The notes under the pieces are model-generated. The model was given only the letters and a program-made list of their open reading frames with translations. It was not told the DNA's origin and did no database searches. Positions 56,762 through 64,000 of a stretch of DNA of 64,000 bases are shown here, piece by piece. Position numbers and translations under genes: made by a program. How positions within the stretch are numbered: position 1 is the first letter of the stretch; each line of letters opens with the position of its first letter. Source of the DNA: VRUE01 sp963805475 (GTDB lineage Bacteria > Actinomycetota > Thermoleophilia > Solirubrobacterales > 70-9); the NCBI GenBank assembly GCA_963805475.1, contig CAWDUO010000010.1, positions 310,001-374,000 on the forward strand, read 5' to 3'.

Positions 56762-57049
56762 ATGAAGCTGAAGCCCCTCGGGGACCGGCTGATCGTCAAG
56801 CCGATCGAGGAGGAGGAGACGACCGCGAGCGGCATCGTCCTCCCCGACACGGCGAAAGAGAAGCCGCAGAAGGGCAAGGTCGTCGCCGCTGGCGACGGCG
56901 CGATCAAGGAGGACGGCACCCGCCAGCCGCTCGACGTGAGCGAGGGCGACGAGGTCCTCTACTCGAAATACGGCGGCACCGAGGTCACCGTCGAGGGCGA
57001 CGACCTGCTCGTGCTGCGCGAGTCGGACGTCCTCGCCAAGCTCGGCTAG
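56762..57049 (+). CDS. groES: Co-chaperonin GroES
   Basis: Co-chaperonin of 95 residues that caps the GroEL cylinder. KLKPLGDRLIVKPIEEEETTASGIVLPDTAKEKPQKGKVVAAG holds the mobile loop (SGIVLPD) that binds GroEL, and GDEVLYSKYGGTEV is the characteristic roof-strand region. ATG 56762 follows GGAGG at about 10 nt. It is the first gene of the CIRCE-controlled operon, with groEL 45 bp downstream. Confidence 0.97.
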   Translation: MKLKPLGDRLIVKPIEEEETTASGIVLPDTAKEKPQKGKVVAAGDGAIKEDGTRQPLDVSEGDEVLYSKYGGTEVTVEGDDLLVLRESDVLAKLG

Positions 57050-57094
57050 GGCAGCCCACAGGACTTAGAGACACCAAGGAGGAAGGAAAACCAG

Positions 57095-58735
57095 ATGGCT
57101 CACAAGGAGCTGAAGTACAAGGAGGAGGCACGGGGGGCCCTGCAGGCCGGCGTCGACGCAGTCGCCGACGCGGTCAAGGTCACCCTCGGTCCGAAGGGCC
57201 GTTACGTCGTGCTCGACAAAAAGTTCGGCGCGCCGACGATCACCAACGACGGCGTCACGATCGCCCGTGAGATCGAGGTCGAGGACGTGTTCGAGAACCA
57301 GGGCGCCCAGCTGGTCCGCGAGGTCGCCACGGCGACCAACGACGTGGCCGGCGACGGCACCACGACGGCGACCCTGCTGGCGCAGACGATCGTCCGCCAG
57401 GGGCTGAAGAACGTCGCCGCAGGGGCCAACCCGCTGGCGCTGCGCCGCGGGATCGAGAAGGCGGTCGACGAGGTCGTCGACAACCTGCGCGGCAAGCAGT
57501 CCAAGGAGGTCGCGGGCAAGGACCAGATCGCCCGCGTCGCCGCCATCTCCGCCGCCGACGACGAGATCGGCGACACGATCGCCGACGCGATCGAGAAGGT
57601 CGGCAAGGACGGCGTGGTCAACGTCGAGGAGGGCCAGACCTTCGGCATGGAGCTGGAGTTCACCGAGGGGATGCAGTTCGACAAGGGCTACATCTCCCCG
57701 TACATGGTCACCGACCAGGACCGCATGGAGGCGGTGCTGGAGGACCCCTACGTGCTGATCGCCAACCAGAAAATCGGCAACGTGCGGGAGATCCTGCCGG
57801 TGCTCGAGCAGGTGATGCAGGGCGGCAAGCCGCTGCTGATCGTCGCCGAGGACGTCGAGGGCGAATGCCTCGCGACCCTGGTGGTCAACAAGCTGCGCGG
57901 CACCTTCACCGGCGTCGCGGTCAAAGCGCCGGGCTTCGGCGACCGCCGCAAGCGGATGCTCGAGGACATCGGCATCCTCACCGGCGGCGAGGTGATCACC
58001 GAGGAGATGGGCCTCAAACTCGAGAACACCCAGCTCTCCCAGCTCGGCAAGGCGCGTCGCGTCGTCGTCTCCAAGGACACGACGACGATCATCGACGGGG
58101 CCGGTGACGCGGAGGACATCAAGGGCCGCGTCAACCAGATCAAGAACGAGGTCGAGAACACCGACTCCGACTTCGATCGCGAGAAGCTCCAGGAGCGGCT
58201 CGCAAAGCTGGCCGGCGGTGTCGCGGTGGTCAAGGTCGGCGCCGCCACCGAGACCGAGATGAAGGAGAAAAAGCACCGCGTCGAGGACGCCCTCCAGGCG
58301 ACCCGGGCGGCGCTCGAGGAGGGAGTCGTGCCGGGCGGCGGCGTCGCGCTGCTGAACGCGCAGAGTGACCTCGATCCGGACAAGCTCGGCGATCCCGACG
58401 AGGCGACCGGCGCCCGCATCGTGCACCGCTCGCTCGAGGAGCCGGTGCGCCAGATCGCCGAGAACTCGGGGCTCGAGGGCTCGGTCGTGGTCAACGAGGT
58501 GCGCGCCCTGAAGCCGGGCGAAGGCCTCAACGCGGCGACCGGCGACTACGGCGACCTGATCAAGGCCGGCGTGATCGACCCGACCATGGTCACCCGGTCG
58601 GCGCTGCAGAACGCCGCCTCGATCGCCAAGAACATCCTCGTCACCGAGGCGATCGTCGCCGAGCCGCCGGAGGAGAACGCCGGCGGCGGCATGCCCGGAG
58701 GCGGCGGCATGCCCGACATGGGAGGCATGATGTGA
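57095..58735 (+). CDS. groEL: Chaperonin GroEL
   Basis: Chaperonin subunit of 546 residues, a normal length. AHKELKYKEEARGALQAGVDAVADAVKVTLGPKGRYVVLDK is the canonical start; NDVAGDGTTTATLLAQTIV binds ATP and Mg; KGYISPYMVTD, LEDIGILTGGEVITEE and VPGGGVALLNAQ are family landmarks. The tail is a GGM-type repeat (GGGMPGGGGMPDMGGMM), typical of folding-active GroELs. AAGGAGG lies 10-15 nt upstream of the ATG. Together with groES it is expected to be de-repressed on heat shock through HrcA at the upstream CIRCE. Confidence 0.97.
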   Translation: MAHKELKYKEEARGALQAGVDAVADAVKVTLGPKGRYVVLDKKFGAPTITNDGVTIAREIEVEDVFENQGAQLVREVATATNDVAGDGTTTATLLAQTIVRQGLKNVAAGANPLALRRGIEKAVDEVVDNLRGKQSKEVAGKDQIARVAAISAADDEIGDTIADAIEKVGKDGVVNVEEGQTFGMELEFTEGMQFDKGYISPYMVTDQDRMEAVLEDPYVLIANQKIGNVREILPVLEQVMQGGKPLLIVAEDVEGECLATLVVNKLRGTFTGVAVKAPGFGDRRKRMLEDIGILTGGEVITEEMGLKLENTQLSQLGKARRVVVSKDTTTIIDGAGDAEDIKGRVNQIKNEVENTDSDFDREKLQERLAKLAGGVAVVKVGAATETEMKEKKHRVEDALQATRAALEEGVVPGGGVALLNAQSDLDPDKLGDPDEATGARIVHRSLEEPVRQIAENSGLEGSVVVNEVRALKPGEGLNAATGDYGDLIKAGVIDPTMVTRSALQNAASIAKNILVTEAIVAEPPEENAGGGMPGGGGMPDMGGMM

Positions 58736-58758
58736 GTCGCTGCTAGCGACCGAGTTTG

Positions 58759-58790
58759 CGAAGGGCCCGGGAGACCGGGCCCTTCGTCTT
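58759..58790 (+). terminator. Rho-independent-type terminator of groESL
   Basis: CGAAGGGCCCGG (58759-58770) and CCGGGCCCTTCG (58775-58786) form a 12-bp perfect stem with a GAGA tetraloop, followed by TCTT. It lies 24 bp after the groEL stop. The T-run is short, so it may act in both directions for the convergent gene. Confidence 0.8.
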
Positions 58791-58802
58791 ACTGCCCCGG
58801 CG

Positions 58803-59927
58803 TCACTGAGACTTCTTCTTTTCCTTCGGCGGCAGCGGCGGGTACAGGCCGGCGTTGTATTCGGCGTATTCGAGGAAGCTGGGGCGGCGGATCTTGAGGC
58901 GCAGGGTGTTGGTCGTGCGGGGGTAGAGGCGCAGGTCGTAGGGGTTCTCGCCCTGGTTGAAGCCGTCGTAGTAGACGAACATGCGCACGCGCGGGCGCTT
59001 CACGGTCCAGGCGACCAGCCGCTTGACGAAGCGCGGTTCGTCTTCGCCGAACACGGCCCACTCGGCGATCGCGAACGGCTTGCCGCGCCAGAACCTGCCC
59101 TGGTAGAAGCGGCTGAGGTCTTTCCAGTAGGGGTACTGGGAGTAGAAGTCGGTGCCGACCCAGTCGACCCAGCGGCTGCCTGGCCAGTAGTTGCCGGGGA
59201 AGTTGCCCTTGACCCGCGGCGAGCCGCCCGGCAGCGGGCTCCAGATGAAGCTGACCGGCGCTTCCGGCAGGCTGGGCGGCGGCGGGCCCTTCGTGCGCTG
59301 AACCGGCGGCAGCCCGATTTCGGCCAGCGTCGCGTCGATTTCTTCGATCGTGCCGCCGCCGCGCACGATCGTGACGATGCGGCGGAAGGCCTGCTTGTAC
59401 CAGACGGTCGCGTGTTCGCCGCCTTTTTCGGTCCCGTCGCAGTTGAAGGACGACCAGACGTTGAGGCAGCGGTTCGGCTCGCCCAGCGGCCGGATGTAGG
59501 CGAGCAGTTCGTGCACGCCGAAGAAGTGGTTGAGTTGCAGCAGGTAGTCGTCGCCCTGGCCGAGCGCGATCTGCTCGGGCGTGATCAGCTCCGCCAGCGT
59601 CTGGGCGTCGGCCGTGGAGATGTGCAGGATCGGCCGCGTTTCCGTTTCGCGCCAGCGTTCGTAGGCCTTGTTGACGCTGGCGCCCCAGCCGTGGAAGGTC
59701 TCCAGCAGCGCCGGGTGCTTGTTCAGCAGCCCGGCGAATTCTTCGTAGTCGGCGCTCGTCCCCTGGTCGCTGACGCCGAAGAAGACCTGCGGCTTGGGCG
59801 GCACCAGGGTGCGCGCCTGGGCGCTCGCCCCGAGGCACGCCGTCGCGACGAGCGCGAGGGCCGCGGCGAGGGCGAGCCTGCCGCCGCGGGCGGCCCTCGG
59901 CCGGTTCCTAGGCCTCCGCCAGGACAT
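58803..59927 (-). CDS. Secreted GH26-like glycoside-hydrolase-like protein
   Basis: Exported protein of 374 residues. The signal peptide has RRPRNRPRAARGG then LALAAALALVATACLGASAQA. VFFGVSDQGTSADYEEFAGLLNKHPALLETFHGWGA and RPILHISTADAQ resemble GH26 beta-mannanase-like barrels. YIRPLGEPNRCLNVW offers a candidate acid/base Glu and PFAIAEWAVFGED a candidate nucleophile Glu. The C-terminus is Lys-rich. It is not closely related to the three clan-A paralogues elsewhere in the window, though function may overlap. Its start overlaps the end of the upstream NmrA-like gene by 20 bp on the same strand. Substrate unknown. Confidence 0.68.
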   Translation of the reverse strand: MSWRRPRNRPRAARGGRLALAAALALVATACLGASAQARTLVPPKPQVFFGVSDQGTSADYEEFAGLLNKHPALLETFHGWGASVNKAYERWRETETRPILHISTADAQTLAELITPEQIALGQGDDYLLQLNHFFGVHELLAYIRPLGEPNRCLNVWSSFNCDGTEKGGEHATVWYKQAFRRIVTIVRGGGTIEEIDATLAEIGLPPVQRTKGPPPPSLPEAPVSFIWSPLPGGSPRVKGNFPGNYWPGSRWVDWVGTDFYSQYPYWKDLSRFYQGRFWRGKPFAIAEWAVFGEDEPRFVKRLVAWTVKRPRVRMFVYYDGFNQGENPYDLRLYPRTTNTLRLKIRRPSFLEYAEYNAGLYPPLPPKEKKKSQ

Positions 59928-60798
59928 CTTCCATCCTTCTCGGGTCCACGCCTAGCTCCTGCGCGTCGGCGCTGCCGCGTTCGCTGGTCATCGACACCTC
60001 CATCAGCTCCGCCTCCTCCCAGGTTGCGAACACGGCCTCCCCGAAGACGTTGCGGAGCGCGATCAATCCCGCGCGCACCAGCGGCAGCGGCAGGTGGACG
60101 AGCGGCCGCGGCCGTCCGGCCACGCGGCTGACCAGGTCCGACATCTCGTCGTAGCTGAGCGTCTGCGGGCCGGCGAGCTCGTAGCGCGGCCGCGCGGCGG
60201 CGCCCTCGCGCTCCAGCGCGGCGACCGTGCAGCGGGCCGCGTCGGCCGCCCAGATCGGCTGGAAGCGCGCTCGCCCGGCGCCGGAGACGGGCAGCACCGG
60301 CAGGAAGGAGAAGCGGCGCAGCAGCGTGATCCAGGGGTCGCTGCGGTCGTAGACGATCGAGGGGGCGAAGACCGTCGTCTCCAGCGGCGAGGAGGCGATC
60401 GCCCGCTCGGCCAGCCACTTGGCGCGGAAGAAGCGCGTGCGCTGGGCGCTCGCCGCCTCCAGCGCGCTGAAGAAGGCGAAGCGCCGCACGCCGCCGCGCT
60501 CGGCGGCGCGCAGCAGGCGCACCGTCGCCAGCCCGTTCAGCTCCTCGATCCGGTGCGGCGGCTGGTCGCGGATCGTCGCCGCCAGGTGGACCACCGTGTC
60601 GACCCCGCGCAGCGCCTGGCGCAGCAGGTAGGGGTCCGACATCTCGCCCAGGTCGCCGAGCGCGATCTGCACGTCGACCCGGTGCGCGCCGAGCCGCCGC
60701 GGCTCGCGCACCAGGCAGCGCACGTCCTCGCCCCGCTCGAGCAGCAGCGGCAGCAGGCGCGACCCGACGCTTCCGGTGGCCCCCGTCAAGAGCAGCAT
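59908..60798 (-). CDS. NmrA-like NAD(P)-binding oxidoreductase (atypical SDR)
   Basis: Protein of 296 residues. LLLTGATGSVGSRLLPLLLERGEDVRCLVREPRRL is the Rossmann opening of the complex I 39-kDa/NmrA-like atypical SDRs; VDTVVHLAATIRDQPPHRIEELN, FFRAKWLAERAI and VFAPSIVYDRSDPWI follow. The usual YxxxK is replaced by FRAKWLAE with Lys only, as in many non-enzymatic members. A TAGGGT box (60806-60811 on the minus strand) lies 7 nt before the ATG 60798. It overlaps the GH26-like gene start and may be co-transcribed. Role unknown, perhaps quinone- or isoprenoid-related. Confidence 0.78.
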   Translation of the reverse strand: MLLLTGATGSVGSRLLPLLLERGEDVRCLVREPRRLGAHRVDVQIALGDLGEMSDPYLLRQALRGVDTVVHLAATIRDQPPHRIEELNGLATVRLLRAAERGGVRRFAFFSALEAASAQRTRFFRAKWLAERAIASSPLETTVFAPSIVYDRSDPWITLLRRFSFLPVLPVSGAGRARFQPIWAADAARCTVAALEREGAAARPRYELAGPQTLSYDEMSDLVSRVAGRPRPLVHLPLPLVRAGLIALRNVFGEAVFATWEEAELMEVSMTSERGSADAQELGVDPRRMEDVLAEA

Positions 60799-60805
60799 CG
60801 CCCAC

Positions 60806-60811
60806 ACCCTA
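60806..60811 (-). promoter_or_regulatory. -10-like box TAGGGT of the NmrA-like gene
   Basis: On the minus strand TAGGGT is 7 nt upstream of the ATG at 60798, with no Shine-Dalgarno. The ferredoxin gene runs the other way about 110 bp further on. Confidence 0.4.
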
Positions 60812-60921
60812 AAGACCGGCTGCGTCGCCGCCGCCGCGCAATCTCTAAAATGTCCGCTCGCGCTTGGCGGGGGCCGAAACCCGCCGGGCACCGCAAAGAC
60901 GACCCAGGAGAAAAGCTTCGA

Positions 60922-61194
60922 ATGACCTACGTCATCGCCGAGCCGTGCATAGGCCAGAAGGACAACTCGTGCGTCGAGGTCTGTCCCGTGGACTGCATCC
61001 ACCCGACCCCGGACGAGCCCGACTACGACTCGGTCGAGATGCTCTACATCGACCCCGACGAGTGCATCGACTGCGACGCCTGCGTCGAGGCCTGCCCGGT
61101 CGACGCCTGCTTCGCCGAGGACCAGCTCCCCAGCGAGTGGGCGAAATACGCCGAGATCAACGCGAACTACTACAAGAGCAAGAGCGCGGCTTAA
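60922..61194 (+). CDS. fdxA: Seven-iron (3Fe-4S/4Fe-4S) ferredoxin, FdxA type
   Basis: Small electron carrier of 90 residues. TYVIAEPCIGQKDNSCVEVCPVDCIHP gives the first cluster Cys set and MLYIDPDECIDCDACVEACPVDACF the second, the pattern of actinobacterial FdxA 7Fe ferredoxins. The C-terminal helix region (LPSEWAKYAEINANYYKSK) is also typical. A GGAGAA ribosome-binding site lies about 10 nt before the ATG, unlike the leaderless genes around. It feeds electrons to redox enzymes; partners are not in the window. It converges on the mrp gene with a 9-bp gap. Confidence 0.92.
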   Translation: MTYVIAEPCIGQKDNSCVEVCPVDCIHPTPDEPDYDSVEMLYIDPDECIDCDACVEACPVDACFAEDQLPSEWAKYAEINANYYKSKSAA

Positions 61195-61203
61195 GGCTCT
61201 CTC

Positions 61204-62360
61204 TCAGCCGCCGGCCTGGACGACCGGCAGCGGGGTGCCCCCGACCGGCGGCGCTTCGGCCGGGGCCGGGGTCGCCTGCAGGACAGGCAGCTCCTGCGGG
61301 GTCGCCGCGACGATGCCGCGGGCGGCCTGGCGGATCGCCTGCGAGGCGGGGGAGTCGGGCTCGGCGGTGACCAGCGGCGTGCCCTCGTCGGCGTGCTCGC
61401 GCAGGGGCTCCGACAGCGGCACCTTGCCGAGCAGCGGGATCCCGAGCTCGTCGGCGAGCAGCTGGCCGCCGCCCTCGCCGAAGATCGTCATGCGCTCCCC
61501 CTGGGGCGTGGTGAAGCCGGACATGTTCTCGATCGCGCCGAGCAGCTCGAGGTCGAACTTCTGCGCCATGTCGGCGGCCCGTTTGGCGACCGTCTGCGCG
61601 GCCGGCTGAGGGTCGTGACCAGCACGAACTTGGCCTGCGGCAGCAGCTGGGAGAGCGTCATCGCGACGTCGCCCGTCCCCGGCGGCAGGTCGAGCAGCAG
61701 GTACTCCAGCTCGCCCCAGGCGACGTCCTCGAGGAACTGCTGGATCGCCTTGTGCAGCATCGGGCCGCGCCAGACGACGGCCGAGTTCTCCTCGACGAAG
61801 AAGCCGATCGACATCACCTTGACGCCGCCCGCCGCCTCCAGCGGCAGGATCTTGCGCTCGGCGTTGACCTCCGGTTTGCGGTTGACGCCGAGCATGCGCG
61901 GGATCGAGTAGCCGTAGACGTCGCAGTCCAGGGCGCCGGCCGGGTGGCCTTCGGCGGTGAGCGCCGCGGCCAGGTTGGCGGTCATCGTCGACTTGCCGAC
62001 GCCGCCCTTGCCCGAGGCGACGCAGATCACGTTCTTCACCTGGGCGAGCGCGCCCTCCGGCAGCTTGCCGCGGCCGAGCGTCTGCTGAAGCTGGCCTTTC
62101 TCCTCGTCGGAGAGGACGTCGAAGCCGACCGCGACCTCGGTCACGCTGTCGAGCTCGGAGACCTGTTTGGCGACCGCCTGTTCGAAGTGCGAGCGGATCG
62201 GGCATCCCGCGGTGGTCAGCGAGACGACGACCTCGACCCGGCCGCTCTCGGCGATCTCGATCGAGCGGACCATCCCCAGCTCGACGATCGAGCGCCGCAG
62301 CTCGGGGTCGATCACGGCGCGCAGCTTCTCGGTCACCTGCTCCTGGCTCGGTATCGGCAT
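61204..62360 (-). CDS. mrp: Mrp/NBP35-type Fe-S cluster carrier ATPase (frameshift)
   Basis: P-loop ATPase of about 385 residues after correction, a carrier for Fe-S clusters. An N-terminal MIP18/DUF59 domain (EKLRAVIDPELRRSIVELGMVRSIEIAESG, TTAGCPIRSHFEQAV) precedes the ATPase: VASGKGGVGKSTMTANLAAAL (deviant Walker A), DCDVYGYSIPRMLG, EYLLLDLPPGTGDVAMT. After the break comes AAQTVAKRAADMAQKFDLELLGAIENMSGF. A missing base in the run at 61610-61612 shifts the frame; adding one gives VTTPQPAAQ. The usual CxxC near the end is absent: ENMSGFTTPQGERMTIFG has Ser and Thr where many members have Cys. A long Pro-rich C-terminal tail follows. Confidence 0.9.
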
Positions 62361-62473
62361 GCGGCCATTCTCGCAAAGAAGGCACGGCGCCCCCGCCGTC
62401 CGCCCGGCAGGGGGGAGAGATCGCCGCGCTGCGCCCTTGGTCCCATGTCCGCAAGCGAGCGAAGGAGAGGGAG

Positions 62474-63904
62474 ATGTCGGGAGCGCGCACCGGAGTCGTC
62501 CGGGTCCTCGCCCTCGGGCTGGCGCTGGCGCTGGCCCTGCTGCTGCTGGCGGCGCGCGAGGCGACCGCCGCCTCGCCGCCGGCGCTGACGCTGCTCGGCG
62601 GCGAAGATTGGCGCCGGGTCGACGACTTCGACCTCTACTGGGTCAACCCCGACGGGGCCGCCCCCGTCGACGGCGTCTACTGGCGGATCGTCGGCGCCGA
62701 CGGCTACGACAGCGGGCTCGAGCTCGCCCCGGGCCACGGGATCTCGACCCTCGACGACCTCCGGGTGCCGCGGGCCGGCACCTACCTGTTCTACCTCTGG
62801 CTGCGCGACGCGGCGGGCAACCCGGACAGCGCGTCGATGGCCGAGCTGCCGCTGCGGCTCGACGACGTGCCGCCGGCGGTGGCCTTCGAATCTACGGCGG
62901 GTGCGGGCGCGGCCGGCTGGCCCGAGGAGGTGAGCGCCGAAGCGAGCGACGCCGACTCCGGCGTCGCCGGCGGCTCGATCTCCTATGAGCCGCTCGGCGG
63001 CGAGCGCTGGATCGAGCTGCCGACGAGGATCGAGGGGGGCGGTTCGGCGGGCGCCGCGAGACTCGTCGCCGCCGTTCCGGACCTCGCTCCGGGGACGTAC
63101 GCCTTTCGCGCCACGGCGACCGACGTCGCCGGCAACGTGGCCGCGACCACGCTCAGCGCCGACGGGGCGGAAATGACGCTGAGCAGGCCCTCGCCCGGCC
63201 CGGCGAGGGGGCGCCGGGGCCGCGGGCGCCGGGGCCGCGGCGGCTCTCGCGCCGGGGGCGCGACCCGCATCTCCGCCCGGCTGAGCTGGCGCCGGCGCGG
63301 CGGCGCGCGCCTGACCGTCCCCTTCGGCGCCCGCGCGACGCTCTCCGGGCGCCTGCTCGGCGCGGGGTTCGCGGGTCGCCGCCTGCGGGTCGTCTCGCGG
63401 CCCGCGCGGGGGGCGCTGGGGCGGCCCCGGGCGCAGGCCGTGCGCACCGGCCGCCACGGCGGCTTCCGCCTGCCGCTGCCCCCCGGCCCCTCGCGGCGGA
63501 TCTCGGTCGTCTACGCGGGAGGGCGCGGCGCGGGCTCGGCGCGCCGCGCGGGGCTCGCCCTGCGCGTGCGCGGCGGCGCGACGCTGAGCGCCTCCCCTCG
63601 CAGCCTGTTCACCGGCGAATCGGTCCGCCTGAGCGGGCGGGTGCGCACCCTCGCCGCCCGCCTCTCGCGGCGCGGCAAGCTGGTCGCGATCCAGTACTTC
63701 GAAAGCACGGCGCGCCGCTGGCGGCCGGTCCTGATCGTCCACAGCGACGCCCGCGGCCGCTTTCACGCCCGCTACCGCTTCCGCTACGTCGTCGGCCTCG
63801 CGAGGATCCGCCTGCGCGCCGCCGTCCCTCCCGAGCAGCGCTGGCCCTACGCCCCCGGTGCCTCGCGGCCGGTGACGGTGAAGGTGAGCGGCATCTTCGA
63901 CTGA
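62474..63904 (+). CDS. Secreted protein with Ig-like repeats and an Arg/Gly-rich linker
   Basis: Exported protein of 476 residues. A strong signal peptide (VRVLALGLALALALLLLAAREATA) leads to two beta-sandwich-like modules: about 40-125 (LTLLGGEDWRRVDDFDLYWVNPDG ... AGTYLFYLWLRDAAGNPDSASM) and about 130-225 (VSAEASDADSGVAGGSISYEPLGG ... GTYAFRATATDVAGNVA), each with the DxAGN element of bacterial Ig-like domains. An RGRRGRGRRGRGG linker lies near residues 240-258. Two further beta-rich modules follow (FGARATLSGRLLGAGFAGRRLRVVSR, FTGESVRLSGRVRTLA). No catalytic motif is seen. Likely a surface or matrix protein; the Arg-rich linker may bind anionic polymer. Confidence 0.65.
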   Translation: MSGARTGVVRVLALGLALALALLLLAAREATAASPPALTLLGGEDWRRVDDFDLYWVNPDGAAPVDGVYWRIVGADGYDSGLELAPGHGISTLDDLRVPRAGTYLFYLWLRDAAGNPDSASMAELPLRLDDVPPAVAFESTAGAGAAGWPEEVSAEASDADSGVAGGSISYEPLGGERWIELPTRIEGGGSAGAARLVAAVPDLAPGTYAFRATATDVAGNVAATTLSADGAEMTLSRPSPGPARGRRGRGRRGRGGSRAGGATRISARLSWRRRGGARLTVPFGARATLSGRLLGAGFAGRRLRVVSRPARGALGRPRAQAVRTGRHGGFRLPLPPGPSRRISVVYAGGRGAGSARRAGLALRVRGGATLSASPRSLFTGESVRLSGRVRTLAARLSRRGKLVAIQYFESTARRWRPVLIVHSDARGRFHARYRFRYVVGLARIRLRAAVPPEQRWPYAPGASRPVTVKVSGIFD

Positions 63905-63909
63905 GCCAG

Positions 63910-63915
63910 TATGGT
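63910..63915 (+). promoter_or_regulatory. -10-like box TATGGT
   Basis: TATGGT lies 7 nt before the ATG of the cyclophilin gene at the window end. No Shine-Dalgarno is present. Confidence 0.4.
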
Positions 63916-63922
63916 GGCCGCC

Positions 63923-64000
63923 ATGTCACAGGCCACGCTGCACACCAACGCCGGGGAGATCGTGCTCGAGCTGCACGACTCCGACGCCTCGAAGACGGTC
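63923..64000 (+). CDS. Peptidyl-prolyl cis-trans isomerase (cyclophilin), 3' end outside window
   Basis: Only the first 26 codons are present (SQATLHTNAGEIVLELHDSDASKTV). The T-N-x-G-x-I-x-x-E-L pattern followed by a short acidic loop is the usual N-terminus of bacterial cyclophilins, which isomerise X-Pro bonds. The start follows TATGGT by 7 nt. The call rests on a short stretch and needs the downstream sequence to be confirmed. Confidence 0.7.
   Translation, partial: MSQATLHTNAGEIVLELHDSDASKTV

Overview
The window is high-GC, gene-dense bacterial DNA, mostly about 70-75% G+C. It looks like chromosome from an actinobacterium, most likely of the Thermoleophilia/Solirubrobacterales type. That placement is an inference from several things together: a single-gene PafB-PafC fusion, Lhr helicase, an FdxA-type ferredoxin, a CIRCE-controlled groESL operon, many secreted proteins with basic ends, and many genes with a -10-like TANNNT box 6-11 nt before the start codon and no Shine-Dalgarno. 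No rRNA, tRNA, CRISPR array or insertion sequence was recognised, and no stretch over 300 bp lacks a gene.

Layout. 1-7.4 kb: 3' part of a catalase, a YhaM-type exonuclease, fused PafBC, an MBL-fold hydrolase and a penicillin-acylase-family enzyme. 7.5-11.8 kb: two large secreted proteins (choice-of-anchor L plus Cna-B-like; DUF1906 glycoside-hydrolase-like). 11.8-15.9 kb: a Phd/VapC-type toxin-antitoxin pair with a twin palindromic operator, a divergent DJ-1/PPOX pair, a secreted clan-A glycosidase-like protein, and a hybrid pair (HicA-like toxin with a Phd + HicB-like antitoxin). 15.9-47.6 kb: a long surface-glycan locus. It holds a polyprenol-phosphate sugar synthase, a PPTase, two sugar-nucleotide epimerases, many GT2/GT4 glycosyltransferases, two methyltransferases, a Wzm/Wzt ABC exporter, four large polytopic membrane proteins, RmlA-D-B-C for dTDP-rhamnose, a WbaP-like initiating phosphosugar transferase and an O-antigen ligase/polymerase-like protein. 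The part from about 20.1 to 31.5 kb is clearly AT-richer (a sampled line at 22.3 kb is 53% GC against 75% at 54 kb). 47.5-50.4 kb: a Ser/Gly-rich membrane-anchored protein and two more secreted clan-A glycosidase-like paralogues. 50.4-64 kb: Lhr, a Crp/Fnr regulator, ASCH and SRPBCC proteins, groES-groEL, a secreted GH26-like protein, an NmrA-like oxidoreductase, ferredoxin, Mrp, a secreted Ig-like protein and the start of a cyclophilin.

How the genes fit together. WbaP-like and polyprenol-phosphate enzymes would load lipid carriers, RmlABCD supplies dTDP-L-rhamnose, and the glycosyltransferases and methyltransferases build and decorate the chain. Wzm/Wzt exports it, and the ligase/polymerase-like protein acts on it outside. 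The secreted glycosidase-like proteins next to this locus could trim or remodel the same polymer (inference).

Reading-frame integrity. Ten genes carry a total of 15 apparent single-base indels (13 gains, 2 losses). Almost all fit a one-base change in a short homopolymer. They break otherwise well-conserved genes and look like consensus errors, so the broken genes are annotated here as whole genes with the break positions given.
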